Below are positions 24,853-31,969 of a DNA stretch of 64,000 bases, piece by piece; the first letter of the stretch is position 1; each line of letters begins with the position of its first letter. The stretch is from Pandoraea apista (lineage in GTDB: Bacteria; Pseudomonadota; Gammaproteobacteria; Burkholderiales; Burkholderiaceae). Under the pieces are notes generated by a model that worked only from the letters and a program-made list of their open reading frames with translations, was not told the origin of the DNA and made no database searches. Position numbers and translations under genes: made by a program. Where the stretch lies: assembly GCF_001465595.2 (NCBI RefSeq), contig NZ_CP013481.2:1984001-2048000 (forward strand), read 5' to 3'.

Positions 24853-25503
24853 ATGTGTGACGCGGGTTTGCTGGCGATTCTTGGTCCCCCCGACAGGAAC
24901 TCCGATGTTCCGGAATCCGGAACCACAAAAGACAACTCCAAAAGACAAGACCAAAAGACAACTCCAAAAGAAGCCCTTTCGCGCTCGCTTCGCGAACGCT
25001 TTGAGATTTTTTGGGCTGGGTATCCGAAACGGAAATCCAAGAAGACCGCCGAGAAGGCGTTCGCAAAGCTCAACCCTGACGAGCAGCTCTTTGCCGACCT
25101 GATGGCCGGGCTTGAGCGGGCCAAGACCTCGGGGCAGTGGGCAAATCCGCAGTTCATCCCGCACGCGGCGTCCTGGCTGAATGCCGGCGGTTGGATGGAC
25201 GAAATTCAATCCGCGTACACCGATGCCGAACTGGCCGTGATCCGGGGCTTTAACGAAGTCCTCGGGGAGCATGTCGGCAAGGTCGATGAGACCGTGTTCG
25301 TGGAGGAGCGGGCGGGGGCGATTCGCGCTCTGATCACCTTGGGCGCTGAGAAGCGACAGAACCCGGAGATGTGGCGTGACTACTTCCCATGGGTCAAGGC
25401 GAACGTCGAATTTCCGCCGAAAGCGTCTTTCGATTGGCTGATCAGCCCGAAAGGCTTCAGCAACGTGATCGGCGGCCAGCACAACAAGGCGGACAAGCGA
25501 TGA
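24853..25503 (+). CDS. O-like replication protein, C-terminal part only (N-terminally truncated)
   Basis: From about residue 60 the product carries the conserved end of phage replisome organisers: FEIFWAGYPKRKSKKTAEKA, then LMAGLERAKTSGQWANPQFI and PHAASWLNAGGWMDE. Only about 35 non-homologous residues precede the linker and no DNA-binding domain is present. An in-frame stop lies at 24811-24813. ATG 24853 has no ribosome site, and TTG 24814 is an alternative start. The gene therefore looks cut at the junction between two prophages, although translation of the fragment is possible. Confidence 0.65.
   Translation: MCDAGLLAILGPPDRNSDVPESGTTKDNSKRQDQKTTPKEALSRSLRERFEIFWAGYPKRKSKKTAEKAFAKLNPDEQLFADLMAGLERAKTSGQWANPQFIPHAASWLNAGGWMDEIQSAYTDAELAVIRGFNEVLGEHVGKVDETVFVEERAGAIRALITLGAEKRQNPEMWRDYFPWVKANVEFPPKASFDWLISPKGFSNVIGGQHNKADKR
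24908..24922. repeat. Palindrome next to the 13-bp repeats
   Basis: TTCCGGA-A-TCCGGAA, 7-bp arms with a single central base, four bases upstream of the tandem 13-mers within the O-like coding sequence. It could belong to a phage replication origin. Confidence 0.5.
24926..24971. repeat. Tandem 13-bp repeats (iteron-like) in the O-like gene
   Basis: Units start at 24926, 24939 and 24952, each CAAAAGACAA plus CTC, GAC and CTC, followed by a partial CAAAAGA. The 13-bp period rotates the reading frame, so the DNA and not the peptide is repeated. Lambda-type origins lie at this position in the O gene. Confidence 0.7.
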
Positions 25504-25769
25504 GTAACGCGTCAGATTCCCTTCGCTGGTTTCGCGATCAGATCGGCAATCGCATTCCGATTCGTTTGCAGCATGCGCGCGAAATCGCGGGCGTCTTGCT
25601 CGGAGTGGAACAGGCCCATAACGAGATGCCTTGCATGCGCTCGTCCGGCCGCGAAGATGTCGTGGTTCGTTTCGAGCATTTCGTCACCCGTCTGCACGCT
25701 CACAGTGAAGCTGCTTGGGGACTCGTAGTGACTCACAACGACAGTCCACAGATCTTGGAATCCGAATGA
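25500..25769 (+). CDS. Hypothetical protein of the replication region
   Basis: 89 residues from ATG 25500, which overlaps the previous stop (ATGA) and has AAGGCGGA upstream. No domain is seen (SLRWFRDQIGNRIPIRLQHA, then FEHFVTRLHAHSEAAWGL). The antisense strand also carries a plausible frame (25512-25772), but without a ribosome site. Coupling favours this strand. Confidence 0.5.
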   Translation: MSNASDSLRWFRDQIGNRIPIRLQHAREIAGVLLGVEQAHNEMPCMRSSGREDVVVRFEHFVTRLHAHSEAAWGLVVTHNDSPQILESE

Positions 25770-25770
25770 C

Positions 25771-25965
25771 ATGAGAAAAGTGATCGCATTAGTACTTGGG
25801 AAGTCAGATTTTAAGCCGGAACTGGCGGATCGACACGATTTGCCAATTCAAGCGCGACTTACCGACGAAGCCTTCGATGCTTCGCTGGATTGCATGGTGA
25901 TCATTGCCAATGATCGGCTCATCAAGAATCGGTACGGCGATATCCCGAAGGCGGACGGCAAATGA
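25771..25965 (+). CDS. Small hypothetical protein (64 aa)
   Basis: Product MRKVIALVLGKSDFKPELAD, ending GDIPKADGK. Basic and soluble, with no recognised domain. It lies between the O-like fragment and the helicase gene and overlaps the helicase start by four bases. Confidence 0.55.
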   Translation: MRKVIALVLGKSDFKPELADRHDLPIQARLTDEAFDASLDCMVIIANDRLIKNRYGDIPKADGK

Positions 25966-27335
25966 CAGCGAACGAACCGAACCGCGCCATTGCTGCCATC
26001 GAAGCGGAGCAGGCCGTCATTGGCGCGCTGCTGTTCGAGAACGATGCGATTGACCGTATCGGCGGCCTGAGGGCAGAGCACTTTTTCCGCGCTGATCATC
26101 GGACGATCTTCGCCGAGATCGTCACCATGCTCAGCGCGAACCAGCCGGCCGATGCGTTCACCGTATTTGGGTGTATCTCGGCTAAGGGCGGCGCCGATGC
26201 CATAGGCGGAATCGGCTACCTCAACGACTTGACTGCCAACGTGCCGGGTGCTGCCAACGTTGCGCACTACGCCGAGATGGTCATTGACCGCGCGCAGAAG
26301 CGTGGCCTCGCTGCCGCGGGTTCGCGCATGCAGGAGATGGCGCAGAACCCGAACGGCGCCACTGCGGGTGAGTTGGTCGACCGAGCACAGGCCGAGGTGG
26401 AGCGACTTGCCGAGGGGCGTGCGGCTGCCGCGCCGATCTTGGCCGCTGAGGGCCTGTCGCATTTTCTGGTTGGCATGGAACGTCGCCTTGACGGCGAGAT
26501 CGCCCCGGCCCGCACGGGTTACGAGGCACTCGACGACAAGATCGCCGGCGGGCTGAAGGGCGGTGACTTGGTAATCGTTGCGGCCCGCCCGTCGATGGGG
26601 AAGACGGCTTTCTCGCTAAACGTGGCATCCAACGTCGCCGAGAGCAAGCCGACGCTGTTTCTGTCAATGGAAATGCCGGCCGAGCAACTACACGCCCGGA
26701 TGATGGCGCGGCATGCCGGTGTGAATTTCGGCCATCTGATCGAGCCGAAGAAGCTGACGGATCAGGAGTGGGGTCAACTGCCCGCCGGCATTGGCCGAAT
26801 CGAGAAGCTGTCGTTGTACTTCGACGACCAGCCGGGACTGTCGCTTCTCGATATCCGCAGCAAGGCGCGCGGTATCAAGCGTCGTCATGGCTTGGGCCTG
26901 ATCGTGGTCGATTACCTCGGCCTGATGACGGGCGGTCAAGGCGACAACCGCACTCAAGAAATCGGCAGCTACTCGCGCGGGCTGAAGGCACTTGCGAAGG
27001 AGTTGGACGTTCCGATTATCGCGCTCGCTCAGCTCAATCGCGGCGTTGAGCAGCGCGCGGATAAGCGCCCGGTGATGTCGGATCTCCGTGATTCCGGCGA
27101 GATTGAGCAGGACGCGGACATCGTGCTCTTCCTGTACCGCGACGAAGTCTATTACCCCGATAGCCCTGATCGTGGTCTGTGCGAAGTGATCATCGGTAAG
27201 CAGCGGAACGGCCCGCTGGGGCGGGTGGCGCTTGGGTTCCAGGGGGAGTTCCAGAGTTTCACACCCCTTGAGTCAGGTGTGACATATGGCCGTCGCGAAG
27301 AGGGTGAGTCGCCGAAGGGCAGGGCAACGTTTTGA
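25962..27335 (+). CDS. Replicative DNA helicase, DnaB family
   Basis: 457 residues. The N-terminal helicase-interaction domain (residues about 10-110) contains EAEQAVIGALLFENDAIDRI and AEHFFRADHRTIFAEI. A linker helix follows, then the RecA-like core with Walker A ARPSMGKTA (208-216), the LFLSMEMPAEQL segment, Walker B LIVVDYLGLM and the RDSGEIEQDADIVLFLYRDE motif. It unwinds phage forks and would be loaded by the O-like protein upstream, here truncated. Confidence 0.93.
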   Translation: MTANEPNRAIAAIEAEQAVIGALLFENDAIDRIGGLRAEHFFRADHRTIFAEIVTMLSANQPADAFTVFGCISAKGGADAIGGIGYLNDLTANVPGAANVAHYAEMVIDRAQKRGLAAAGSRMQEMAQNPNGATAGELVDRAQAEVERLAEGRAAAAPILAAEGLSHFLVGMERRLDGEIAPARTGYEALDDKIAGGLKGGDLVIVAARPSMGKTAFSLNVASNVAESKPTLFLSMEMPAEQLHARMMARHAGVNFGHLIEPKKLTDQEWGQLPAGIGRIEKLSLYFDDQPGLSLLDIRSKARGIKRRHGLGLIVVDYLGLMTGGQGDNRTQEIGSYSRGLKALAKELDVPIIALAQLNRGVEQRADKRPVMSDLRDSGEIEQDADIVLFLYRDEVYYPDSPDRGLCEVIIGKQRNGPLGRVALGFQGEFQSFTPLESGVTYGRREEGESPKGRATF

Positions 27336-27514
27336 AGCAGAGCGATTGCTGGCGGCGCTTCGAGGAAGCGGCAAGGGCGGCGCTCGCAGGGCACGGCAAT
27401 GTGGCTCGAGCCTATCTTGCTGTAGTACGGCGGCGCTTCGGCGACGTGGTAGCGGAAAGGCAGGAAAGTGAGTTGAGGGCATACATCGAACACGTACGGA
27501 GGAAGGGCAAGTGA
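27332..27514 (+). CDS. Small basic hypothetical protein (60 aa)
   Basis: Starts at TTG 27332, overlapping the helicase stop (TTGA), with AGGGCAACG upstream. The product (SDCWRRFEEAARAALAGHGN, then YLAVVRRRFGDVVAERQE) is helical and basic. Unknown function. Confidence 0.6.
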   Translation: MKQSDCWRRFEEAARAALAGHGNVARAYLAVVRRRFGDVVAERQESELRAYIEHVRRKGK

Positions 27515-27993
27515 GCCGGAAGGGTCTGACGTTTCCCGAGAGCGCCGTGAGCAATGGCTTAGTGGGCACTGCGCGGATTCGCGAACAGGTTGGTGCCACT
27601 GCTGCTGCGCTGGCGTCGCCTGCTTCCGTGCCGCTGGCTTACCCGATCCTCGGCATGGTCGAACAGAAGCGCTCGAAGTACAGCAACAGGAAGTGTGAAG
27701 TTGACGGAATCAAGTTCGATAGCCGGGCGGAGGCCCGTCGATGGTCGCAATTGCTGGTCATGGAGGAGCAAGGAGAGATTTGTGCGCTGGAGCGGCAGGT
27801 GGTCTACGTGCTGGCCCCTGGAGTTGTGATCAATGGACGGAAAGCCCCTCCACTCCGCTACGTTGCTGACTTTGTGTACGAGCGCGGTGATGAGACCGTG
27901 ATCGAAGACGTGAAGGGGGTGATCACGGCGGAATACCGAATCAAGCGTCACCTGATGGCATTGAAGGGTTTGAGCATCGTGGAGATCAAATGA
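27511..27993 (+). CDS. DUF1064 protein, predicted endonuclease
   Basis: 160 residues from GTG 27511. Residues 52-160 have the DUF1064 pattern: KRSKYSNRKCEVDGIKFDSR with AEARR, APPLRYVADFVY, and VIEDVKGVITAEYRIKRHLM. Asp, Glu and Lys fall where a PD-(D/E)XK-like nuclease would place them (YVADF, EDVKG). The family is common in phage replication regions, and Holliday-junction or debranching roles have been proposed for relatives. Confidence 0.75.
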   Translation: MSRKGLTFPESAVSNGLVGTARIREQVGATAAALASPASVPLAYPILGMVEQKRSKYSNRKCEVDGIKFDSRAEARRWSQLLVMEEQGEICALERQVVYVLAPGVVINGRKAPPLRYVADFVYERGDETVIEDVKGVITAEYRIKRHLMALKGLSIVEIK

Positions 27994-28307
27994 AGCACGA
28001 CATTCTTGAGTGCATGGATCGAGGTGTCTGGTATTGCGTAGAGACGCTGTCCTCGCTCACTGGGTACGCGCAACGCGGGACTCGCGAGACGTGCTTGCTG
28101 CTGGTCGGCGAGGGTTTGCTGGATATGGAGACGCTCAACGAGAAGCGCAGGTTCCGTCTTGCGATGACGAGGCGTGCGTCCCGGCAGCCGGACTACACCA
28201 GTGTGCCGACGAGGGCGGCGGGCCCGTATCGTCCGCGCTGGACGCCGATGCGGACGTACGACCGCGACGTGCGCTCCCATCAACGACTTTGTGAGGAAGT
28301 GAGATGA
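27990..28307 (+). CDS. Winged-helix-like small protein
   Basis: 105 residues. Residues 1-55 (MKHDILECMDRGVWYCVETL, then SSLTGYAQRGTRETCLLLVG) look like a winged-helix DNA-binding domain; the tail is Arg/Pro-rich and probably disordered. The overlap with neighbours (ATGA) places it in the same operon. Confidence 0.55.
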   Translation: MKHDILECMDRGVWYCVETLSSLTGYAQRGTRETCLLLVGEGLLDMETLNEKRRFRLAMTRRASRQPDYTSVPTRAAGPYRPRWTPMRTYDRDVRSHQRLCEEVR

Positions 28308-28702
28308 GTTGGGGACGCAAGGTGCCATTGCGGAGCGGAAGGCAGATTAAGCGTTCGGCCTTCAAGAAGTCTCGTCGTCCACGTGCCAAGAAGGCCGAGC
28401 GAGAGCATTTGGGGATTGTGGCAGGGCTGTGCTGCATCGTATGCCGCAATCTTGGATTCGGCGAGAGCCCTGCAGAGGTGCATCACGTCCGGTTTCTTGC
28501 GGGAGGTGGTCAACGCGCAGGCCACACGCAGACTATCCCGCTTTGCCCACTTCATCATCGATTGGGCGGCTATGGGGTCGCCTTCCACGCCGGACCTGGT
28601 GAGTTCCAACGGCGCTATGGGAGTGAGGAGCAACTACTCGAGCAAACGACGCGTGAGGTGGCGCACGCCATATTCGCGGCAGTATTACCGGAGATCGCCT
28701 GA
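28304..28702 (+). CDS. Ref-type HNH nuclease (recombination enhancement)
   Basis: 132 residues. Basic N-terminus (KKSRRPRAKKAEREHL), then a zinc-binding HNH fold: CCIVCRN, EVHHVRF, TIPLCPLHHRLGGYGVAFHA and EFQRRYGSEEQLL. This is the HNHc_6/Ref pattern; P1 Ref is a RecA-dependent nuclease that cuts within displaced strands. It would promote recombination during phage replication. Confidence 0.8.
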   Translation: MSWGRKVPLRSGRQIKRSAFKKSRRPRAKKAEREHLGIVAGLCCIVCRNLGFGESPAEVHHVRFLAGGGQRAGHTQTIPLCPLHHRLGGYGVAFHAGPGEFQRRYGSEEQLLEQTTREVAHAIFAAVLPEIA

Positions 28703-28896
28703 TGGCTGCGCTACCGTCGTACTGCTATCAGGATCCCGCGAAGGTCATCGAAATCGAGGAGAGTAAGACATGCCAGGGGTGCATACACAAACTGCGGCTT
28801 TGGGGAGTGGAATATTGCGCCAAGGAGCAAACGAAGCCGGGAGCGCGGTACATGCGCCGGTGTGTGTTCTACGATGAGGGGAGGTCCGAGGAATGA
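28702..28896 (+). CDS. Small Cys-rich protein (64 aa)
   Basis: Has CYQDP, CQGCIHKL, YCAKE and RCVFY, giving five cysteines that could bind one metal or an iron-sulfur centre. Similar short proteins are common in late-early phage regions with unknown function. Start overlaps the Ref-like stop. Confidence 0.55.
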   Translation: MAALPSYCYQDPAKVIEIEESKTCQGCIHKLRLWGVEYCAKEQTKPGARYMRRCVFYDEGRSEE

Positions 28897-29270
28897 GCGT
28901 TCCCAAATGGGTAGAAAGCGAAATCAGGAACTGGGCGCGGTGGTGCCATGCAGGTTCCCTCCCACATCCGATCCCGCCGGATCATTGTCAGTCGATCGAG
29001 TGCCGCTATGTGGGGAGCGAAGCGCTTTGCGAGCCGGATGAGAAGCTTGAGCCTATTTTCGAAGAGCGGGCCCAGGTCGTACAGCGTGTATATGACGCAA
29101 TGCCCTATATCGAGCGCAAGGTGATGCAGGCCGAATATCTCTCGCCGTGGAGGTATGACCGGATCCACAAGGGGGTGGCCGGGGCCGCGCGAAAGATTGG
29201 GGTCTCTATTTCCGGCTACGAGAGCGTGCTGGCGGCTGGGCAAAAAAAGGTGAGGAGGGCGTTCTCTTGA
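28893..29270 (+). CDS. Possible Q-like late antitermination protein
   Basis: 125 residues. N-terminus SVPKWVESEIRNWARWCHAG is followed by a long helical part (about 50-75) and a C-terminal helix-turn-helix-like stretch (AAGQKKVRRAFS at the end; GAARKIGVSISGYESVLAAG before it) resembling sigma region 4. It lies last but one in the early operon, right before a 400-bp non-coding region and the late genes, as Q genes do in lambdoid phages. No clear family was recognised. Confidence 0.5.
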   Translation: MSVPKWVESEIRNWARWCHAGSLPHPIPPDHCQSIECRYVGSEALCEPDEKLEPIFEERAQVVQRVYDAMPYIERKVMQAEYLSPWRYDRIHKGVAGAARKIGVSISGYESVLAAGQKKVRRAFS

Positions 29271-29497
29271 AATACTCGCGCGAAGTCATGGAGTGCATGG
29301 CACATCACCCTGGCCGTTGGTTTCCCATGAATGAGCTGGTTAATTACGTTCGAAGTCGAGCGCCTGGGCCAACGCGCTCTGCCGTTCATCGAGGCGTTTT
29401 GAGGGTGCTTCATGCTCTCCATGAGTGCGGCTCTATATCGATTCGCACACCTCGTTGTGATCGTGGGGCGGGCGCTCTGTATAAGTGGCGCGGCTAA
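29267..29497 (+). CDS. Winged-helix-like protein (76 aa)
   Basis: Begins at TTG 29267, overlapping the previous stop. Residues 5-60 (EVMECMAHHPGRWFPMNELV, then SAVHRGVLRVLHALHECGSI) fit a winged-helix DNA-binding domain. Last gene of the early operon; could regulate late transcription. Confidence 0.55.
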   Translation: MKYSREVMECMAHHPGRWFPMNELVNYVRSRAPGPTRSAVHRGVLRVLHALHECGSISIRTPRCDRGAGALYKWRG

Positions 29498-29570
29498 AAG
29501 TGCGACACGCGGTCTTTGAAAAGCACGACAGGATGTGAGACATTTGTTCCGGGACAGTGCGTCTAACGAA

Positions 29571-29602
29571 ACCCGCCAGGTGAAAGCCGGCGGGTTTTTT
29601 GT
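29571..29602 (+). terminator. Terminator of the prophage B early operon
   Basis: ACCCGCC paired with GGCGGGT across an 11-base loop, followed by a run of six T and then GTTTT. It lies about 75 bases after the last early gene. Confidence 0.75.
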
Positions 29603-29855
29603 TTTCGGCGTTCTCATCAAGCCCGCAGACTGCCGGCGAGGCTGGCCAAGCGAGTCCAAGCGACGAACGGGTTGGCGGGTTTGATGAGGGTGATCGCGCA
29701 ACCACAGCGTAGCCCGCCGTATGGAACCGAGGCGGCAGAAAGCAAGTATCGGTACCCCGGCGTCTAAGCGTTCCGCCATTTGCAAATAAGACGCAGCCGG
29801 AGTTGGGGCCGGCCATCCTCGATCCGTCTCCTCGCCGCTTCGAAAGAGCGGCATT
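29603..29855 (+). ncRNA. Candidate structured RNA (possibly C4-like)
   Basis: Between two plus-strand terminators. Its core is CTCATCAAGCCCGC (29613-29626) paired with GCGGGTTTGATGAG (29675-29688): 14 bp with one G-T pair, enclosing 48 bases. The segment 29671-29735 (GTTGGCGGGTTTGATGAGGG and onward) recalls C4/ash-associated antisense RNAs of P1/P4-like phages. This is from memory of the family and is not verified. Exact ends and promoter are unknown. Confidence 0.4.
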
Positions 29856-29890
29856 GCCCGCCGCCGTTACTGGCGCGGGCTTTTTATTTT
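29856..29890 (+). terminator. Second terminator, before the late genes
   Basis: GCCCGC and GCC (one bulged C) pair with GGC and GCGGGC across GTTACT, followed by TTTTTATTTT. It would end the candidate RNA and is placed like lambda tR', where late transcription waits for antitermination. Confidence 0.7.
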
Positions 29891-29900
29891 CTGAGTCCAC

Positions 29901-30176
29901 ATGGCACGCCCATCAAAGAACATCGCCGCCGACGCCTTGCCCGGCGAGATCGCATTTGTACGCTCTGCCATTTGGCATAACGGAAATCGTCGCGTCGCCG
30001 CCCTTATATCTGCTGCAACCACTGACACTGCGCTGCTGCCTGAGGGGGCGATCGCGTTGGTATCCGTCACAGCCTTCCCGCCGGGTGCGCCCTCGCGCAT
30101 CCTCATCGATGTTCCGCTTTATGCACGGGCGCCCGCCGAAGGTGTGTTCCCGGCCGCTTGGCTGAAGCGTGGGTGA
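29901..30176 (+). CDS. Hypothetical late-region protein (91 aa)
   Basis: Product starts MARPSKNIAADALPGEIAFV; beta-rich, with LLPEGAIALVSVTAFPPGAP and LIDVPLYARAPAEGVFPAAW. First gene after the terminators. It could be a small head or tail component. No family is recognised, and the ribosome site is weak. Confidence 0.55.
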   Translation: MARPSKNIAADALPGEIAFVRSAIWHNGNRRVAALISAATTDTALLPEGAIALVSVTAFPPGAPSRILIDVPLYARAPAEGVFPAAWLKRG

Positions 30177-30183
30177 GACCGCA

Positions 30184-30765
30184 ATGCTCAGTCTGAATGT
30201 GCGTGCGGATGTCAAAGGCATCACGGCCGACCTGTCACGGTATCTGGGCGAAGAGAAGAAGGCGGTCGTCCGAGCGCTGAACAAGACAGCGAATCAGGCA
30301 AGAACTGAGGCCTCGAAAGAGGTCCGAGCCGTTGGCTACAACATTAAGGCGAGCGCGATCAAGAAATCGTTTGCCATAAAGCGCGCCTCTGCCGGCAACT
30401 TGGTTGTCACACTCAAGGCGACGGGACGGCCGATTGGTTTGATCAACTACGGCGCGCGGCAAGGTGGCGGCGGCGTGAGCGTGCAGGTTAAGTCGGGTCG
30501 TAAGGTCTTGAAACACGCGTTCATTGCGAGTATGCCCAACGGGCACCGAGGCGTGTTCGAGCGGACTGGCAAGGGGCACAAGAAGGTGGTGCGCAACGGC
30601 AAGGTCATGCGATCGGGCTTGCCGATCAAAGAGCTATTTGGGCCGTCGATTCCACAGTCGCTCGCAAATGATGCCGTCGAGAAAGCCGTCATGGCGAAGA
30701 TCCGGCAGAAGTTTCCGCAGATTCTCAAGCACGAACTGGCCTTCGCGGCCAGCCGCCGGCGTTGA
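30184..30765 (+). CDS. Minor tail protein Z-like
   Basis: 193 residues from ATG 30184 with GGGTGAG upstream. The sequence RYLGEEKKAVVRALNKTANQ, then RTEASKEVRAVGYNIKASAI and the late ERTGKGHKKVVR are typical of lambda GpZ-family proteins (tail completion, needed for correct DNA ejection). Its place before the terminase is unusual for lambda but is seen in mosaic Burkholderia phages. Confidence 0.75.
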   Translation: MLSLNVRADVKGITADLSRYLGEEKKAVVRALNKTANQARTEASKEVRAVGYNIKASAIKKSFAIKRASAGNLVVTLKATGRPIGLINYGARQGGGGVSVQVKSGRKVLKHAFIASMPNGHRGVFERTGKGHKKVVRNGKVMRSGLPIKELFGPSIPQSLANDAVEKAVMAKIRQKFPQILKHELAFAASRRR

Positions 30766-30818
30766 ACCGTTCAACAATTATTCCGAGCTGCAAAACTGGG
30801 CACTTTTTTCTTTACGCG

Positions 30819-31346
30819 ATGGCGCAGATCAAGTTGACGGGGAAGTACGCGATTGGGTTGCATGCCTACGCGATAGTTGATGACGACATGCTCGACTATC
30901 TATCGCAATGGCGATGGAAGGCGAAACCCAACGGCAGCAAAAACAACGTCTATGCCGTTCGAAACGTGCGTGTTGGTGGCCGGTGCGTGACATTGCGTAT
31001 GCATCGGGTTGTGGCGGGACTGGATGCGTCGAATCCGCTTGATGTGGATCATGACAATCACAACTCACTAGATAACCGTCGCGCAAATCTCATTCCGTCG
31101 ACGCGGAGCCGAAACATCGCGAACGCCCGGCGAGTCGTCCAGCGTGGAGTGTGTTGTCGGTGCGGGGGCGAGTGCACGCGGACTGTTAGCGCATGCGTGA
31201 AAGGTGGCCCCATGGCCTGCTCCGCATGCCGACCGGCTGGGCACCGGACATCCCGGTCGGCGGTCAAAAATGTCGCGGGTCCTTATCCCGAAGACGTGCA
31301 GGGCGGGAGCGAAGACTCGCGAATTTCGCCCAGCGCTGAGTTTTGA
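30819..31346 (+). CDS. HNH homing-type endonuclease
   Basis: 175 residues from ATG 30819. Residues 1-60 (IKLTGKYAIGLHAYAIVDDD, then WRWKAKPNGSKNNVYAVR) form the AP2-like/NUMOD region. The HNH core is TLRMHRVVAGLDASNPLDVD followed by HDNHNSLDNRRANLIPSTRS. A C-terminal CCRCGGEC and CSACR pair suggests a zinc finger. It resembles free-standing homing enzymes that insert beside terminase genes. The ribosome site is poor; TTG 30762 would give a longer form. Confidence 0.75.
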   Translation: MAQIKLTGKYAIGLHAYAIVDDDMLDYLSQWRWKAKPNGSKNNVYAVRNVRVGGRCVTLRMHRVVAGLDASNPLDVDHDNHNSLDNRRANLIPSTRSRNIANARRVVQRGVCCRCGGECTRTVSACVKGGPMACSACRPAGHRTSRSAVKNVAGPYPEDVQGGSEDSRISPSAEF

Positions 31347-31375
31347 AATTTGGGTAACAGGTAACAGATCCATAC

Positions 31376-31969
31376 ATGAATCAAAGCGAGTTCGCGGCAC
31401 TCCACGGGGTCAGTCGAAAGACGGTCACAAAGTGGAAGGAGCGCGGCTGGCTTGTGTTTGCGGGCGATGACATCGACGTCGACCAGTCGAACGCACTTCT
31501 GAAAAGGTATCGCCGTGATGGGATTCCTGCTGTTACCCAAACTGTTACCCAAGCGCCAAAGGGTAACAAGCGAAAGACTGTTACCCAAGCCGCGTCAGAA
31601 GTAACGCTTGAAGCTGGTGAGAGCGCTGGCGAAGCCGCGAATCGGATTCTCTCGGGCAACGTAGAGCTGCTCGATTTCGATGATGCGCGCTGCTTCAAAG
31701 AAAACTATCTCGGGCTGATGGCTCAGCTTGAGTACGAACGAAAGTCTGGCTCCCTCGTCGAGCTGGATACCGCAACAGCAATCCTCTTCGAGGAGTTCCG
31801 GGCGCAGCGCGATGCGTGGCTTAACTGGCCGACCAGGGTGGGGCCGATATTGGCAGCCGATCTGGGCGTCGAGGCCGACCGAGTTGTCGAGGCCCTAACT
31901 GCGCATGTCCATAAGCAAATCGCCCAACTTGGCGAGCCTGAAGCCAATTTCTCCGAAAGGGAAGGCTGA
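31376..31969 (+). CDS. Terminase small subunit (Nu1-like)
   Basis: 197 residues. N-terminal winged helix-turn-helix MNQSEFAALHGVSRKTVTKW with KERGWL, as in lambda Nu1 and P2-like packaging proteins. The central part is Thr/Gln-rich with VTQ repeats, and the C-terminal helices (LEYERKSGSLVELDTATAIL) follow the Nu1 oligomerisation pattern. Its 3' end overlaps the large subunit gene by 65 bases. Confidence 0.8.
   Translation: MNQSEFAALHGVSRKTVTKWKERGWLVFAGDDIDVDQSNALLKRYRRDGIPAVTQTVTQAPKGNKRKTVTQAASEVTLEAGESAGEAANRILSGNVELLDFDDARCFKENYLGLMAQLEYERKSGSLVELDTATAILFEEFRAQRDAWLNWPTRVGPILAADLGVEADRVVEALTAHVHKQIAQLGEPEANFSEREG

Larger units (their letters stand above)
29498..29900 (+). other. 403-bp non-coding region between early and late genes
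   Basis: No convincing gene lies here. It holds a terminator near 29571, a long imperfect hairpin (29613-29688), more short hairpins (GCCGCT-N7-AGCGGC at 29834-29852) and a second terminator near 29856. By analogy with lambda the late promoter and antitermination site would be expected here. No clear promoter boxes were found. Confidence 0.7.

Noticed and set aside
25512..25772. 86-residue minus-strand frame with protein-like composition opposite 25500-25769
   Set aside because: It has no ribosome site, overlaps the start of the next gene, and the plus-strand frame is coupled to its neighbour with a good ribosome site.
29433..29900. 155-residue minus-strand frame across the non-coding region (ash-like)
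   Set aside because: Its sequence looks like the shadow of a structured RNA and of terminators; many Pro/Arg/Ser and no domain. Kept only as a hint for the RNA candidate.
30762..30818. TTG-initiated N-terminal extension of the HNH protein
   Set aside because: The added residues do not match the NUMOD/AP2 start and lack a ribosome site.
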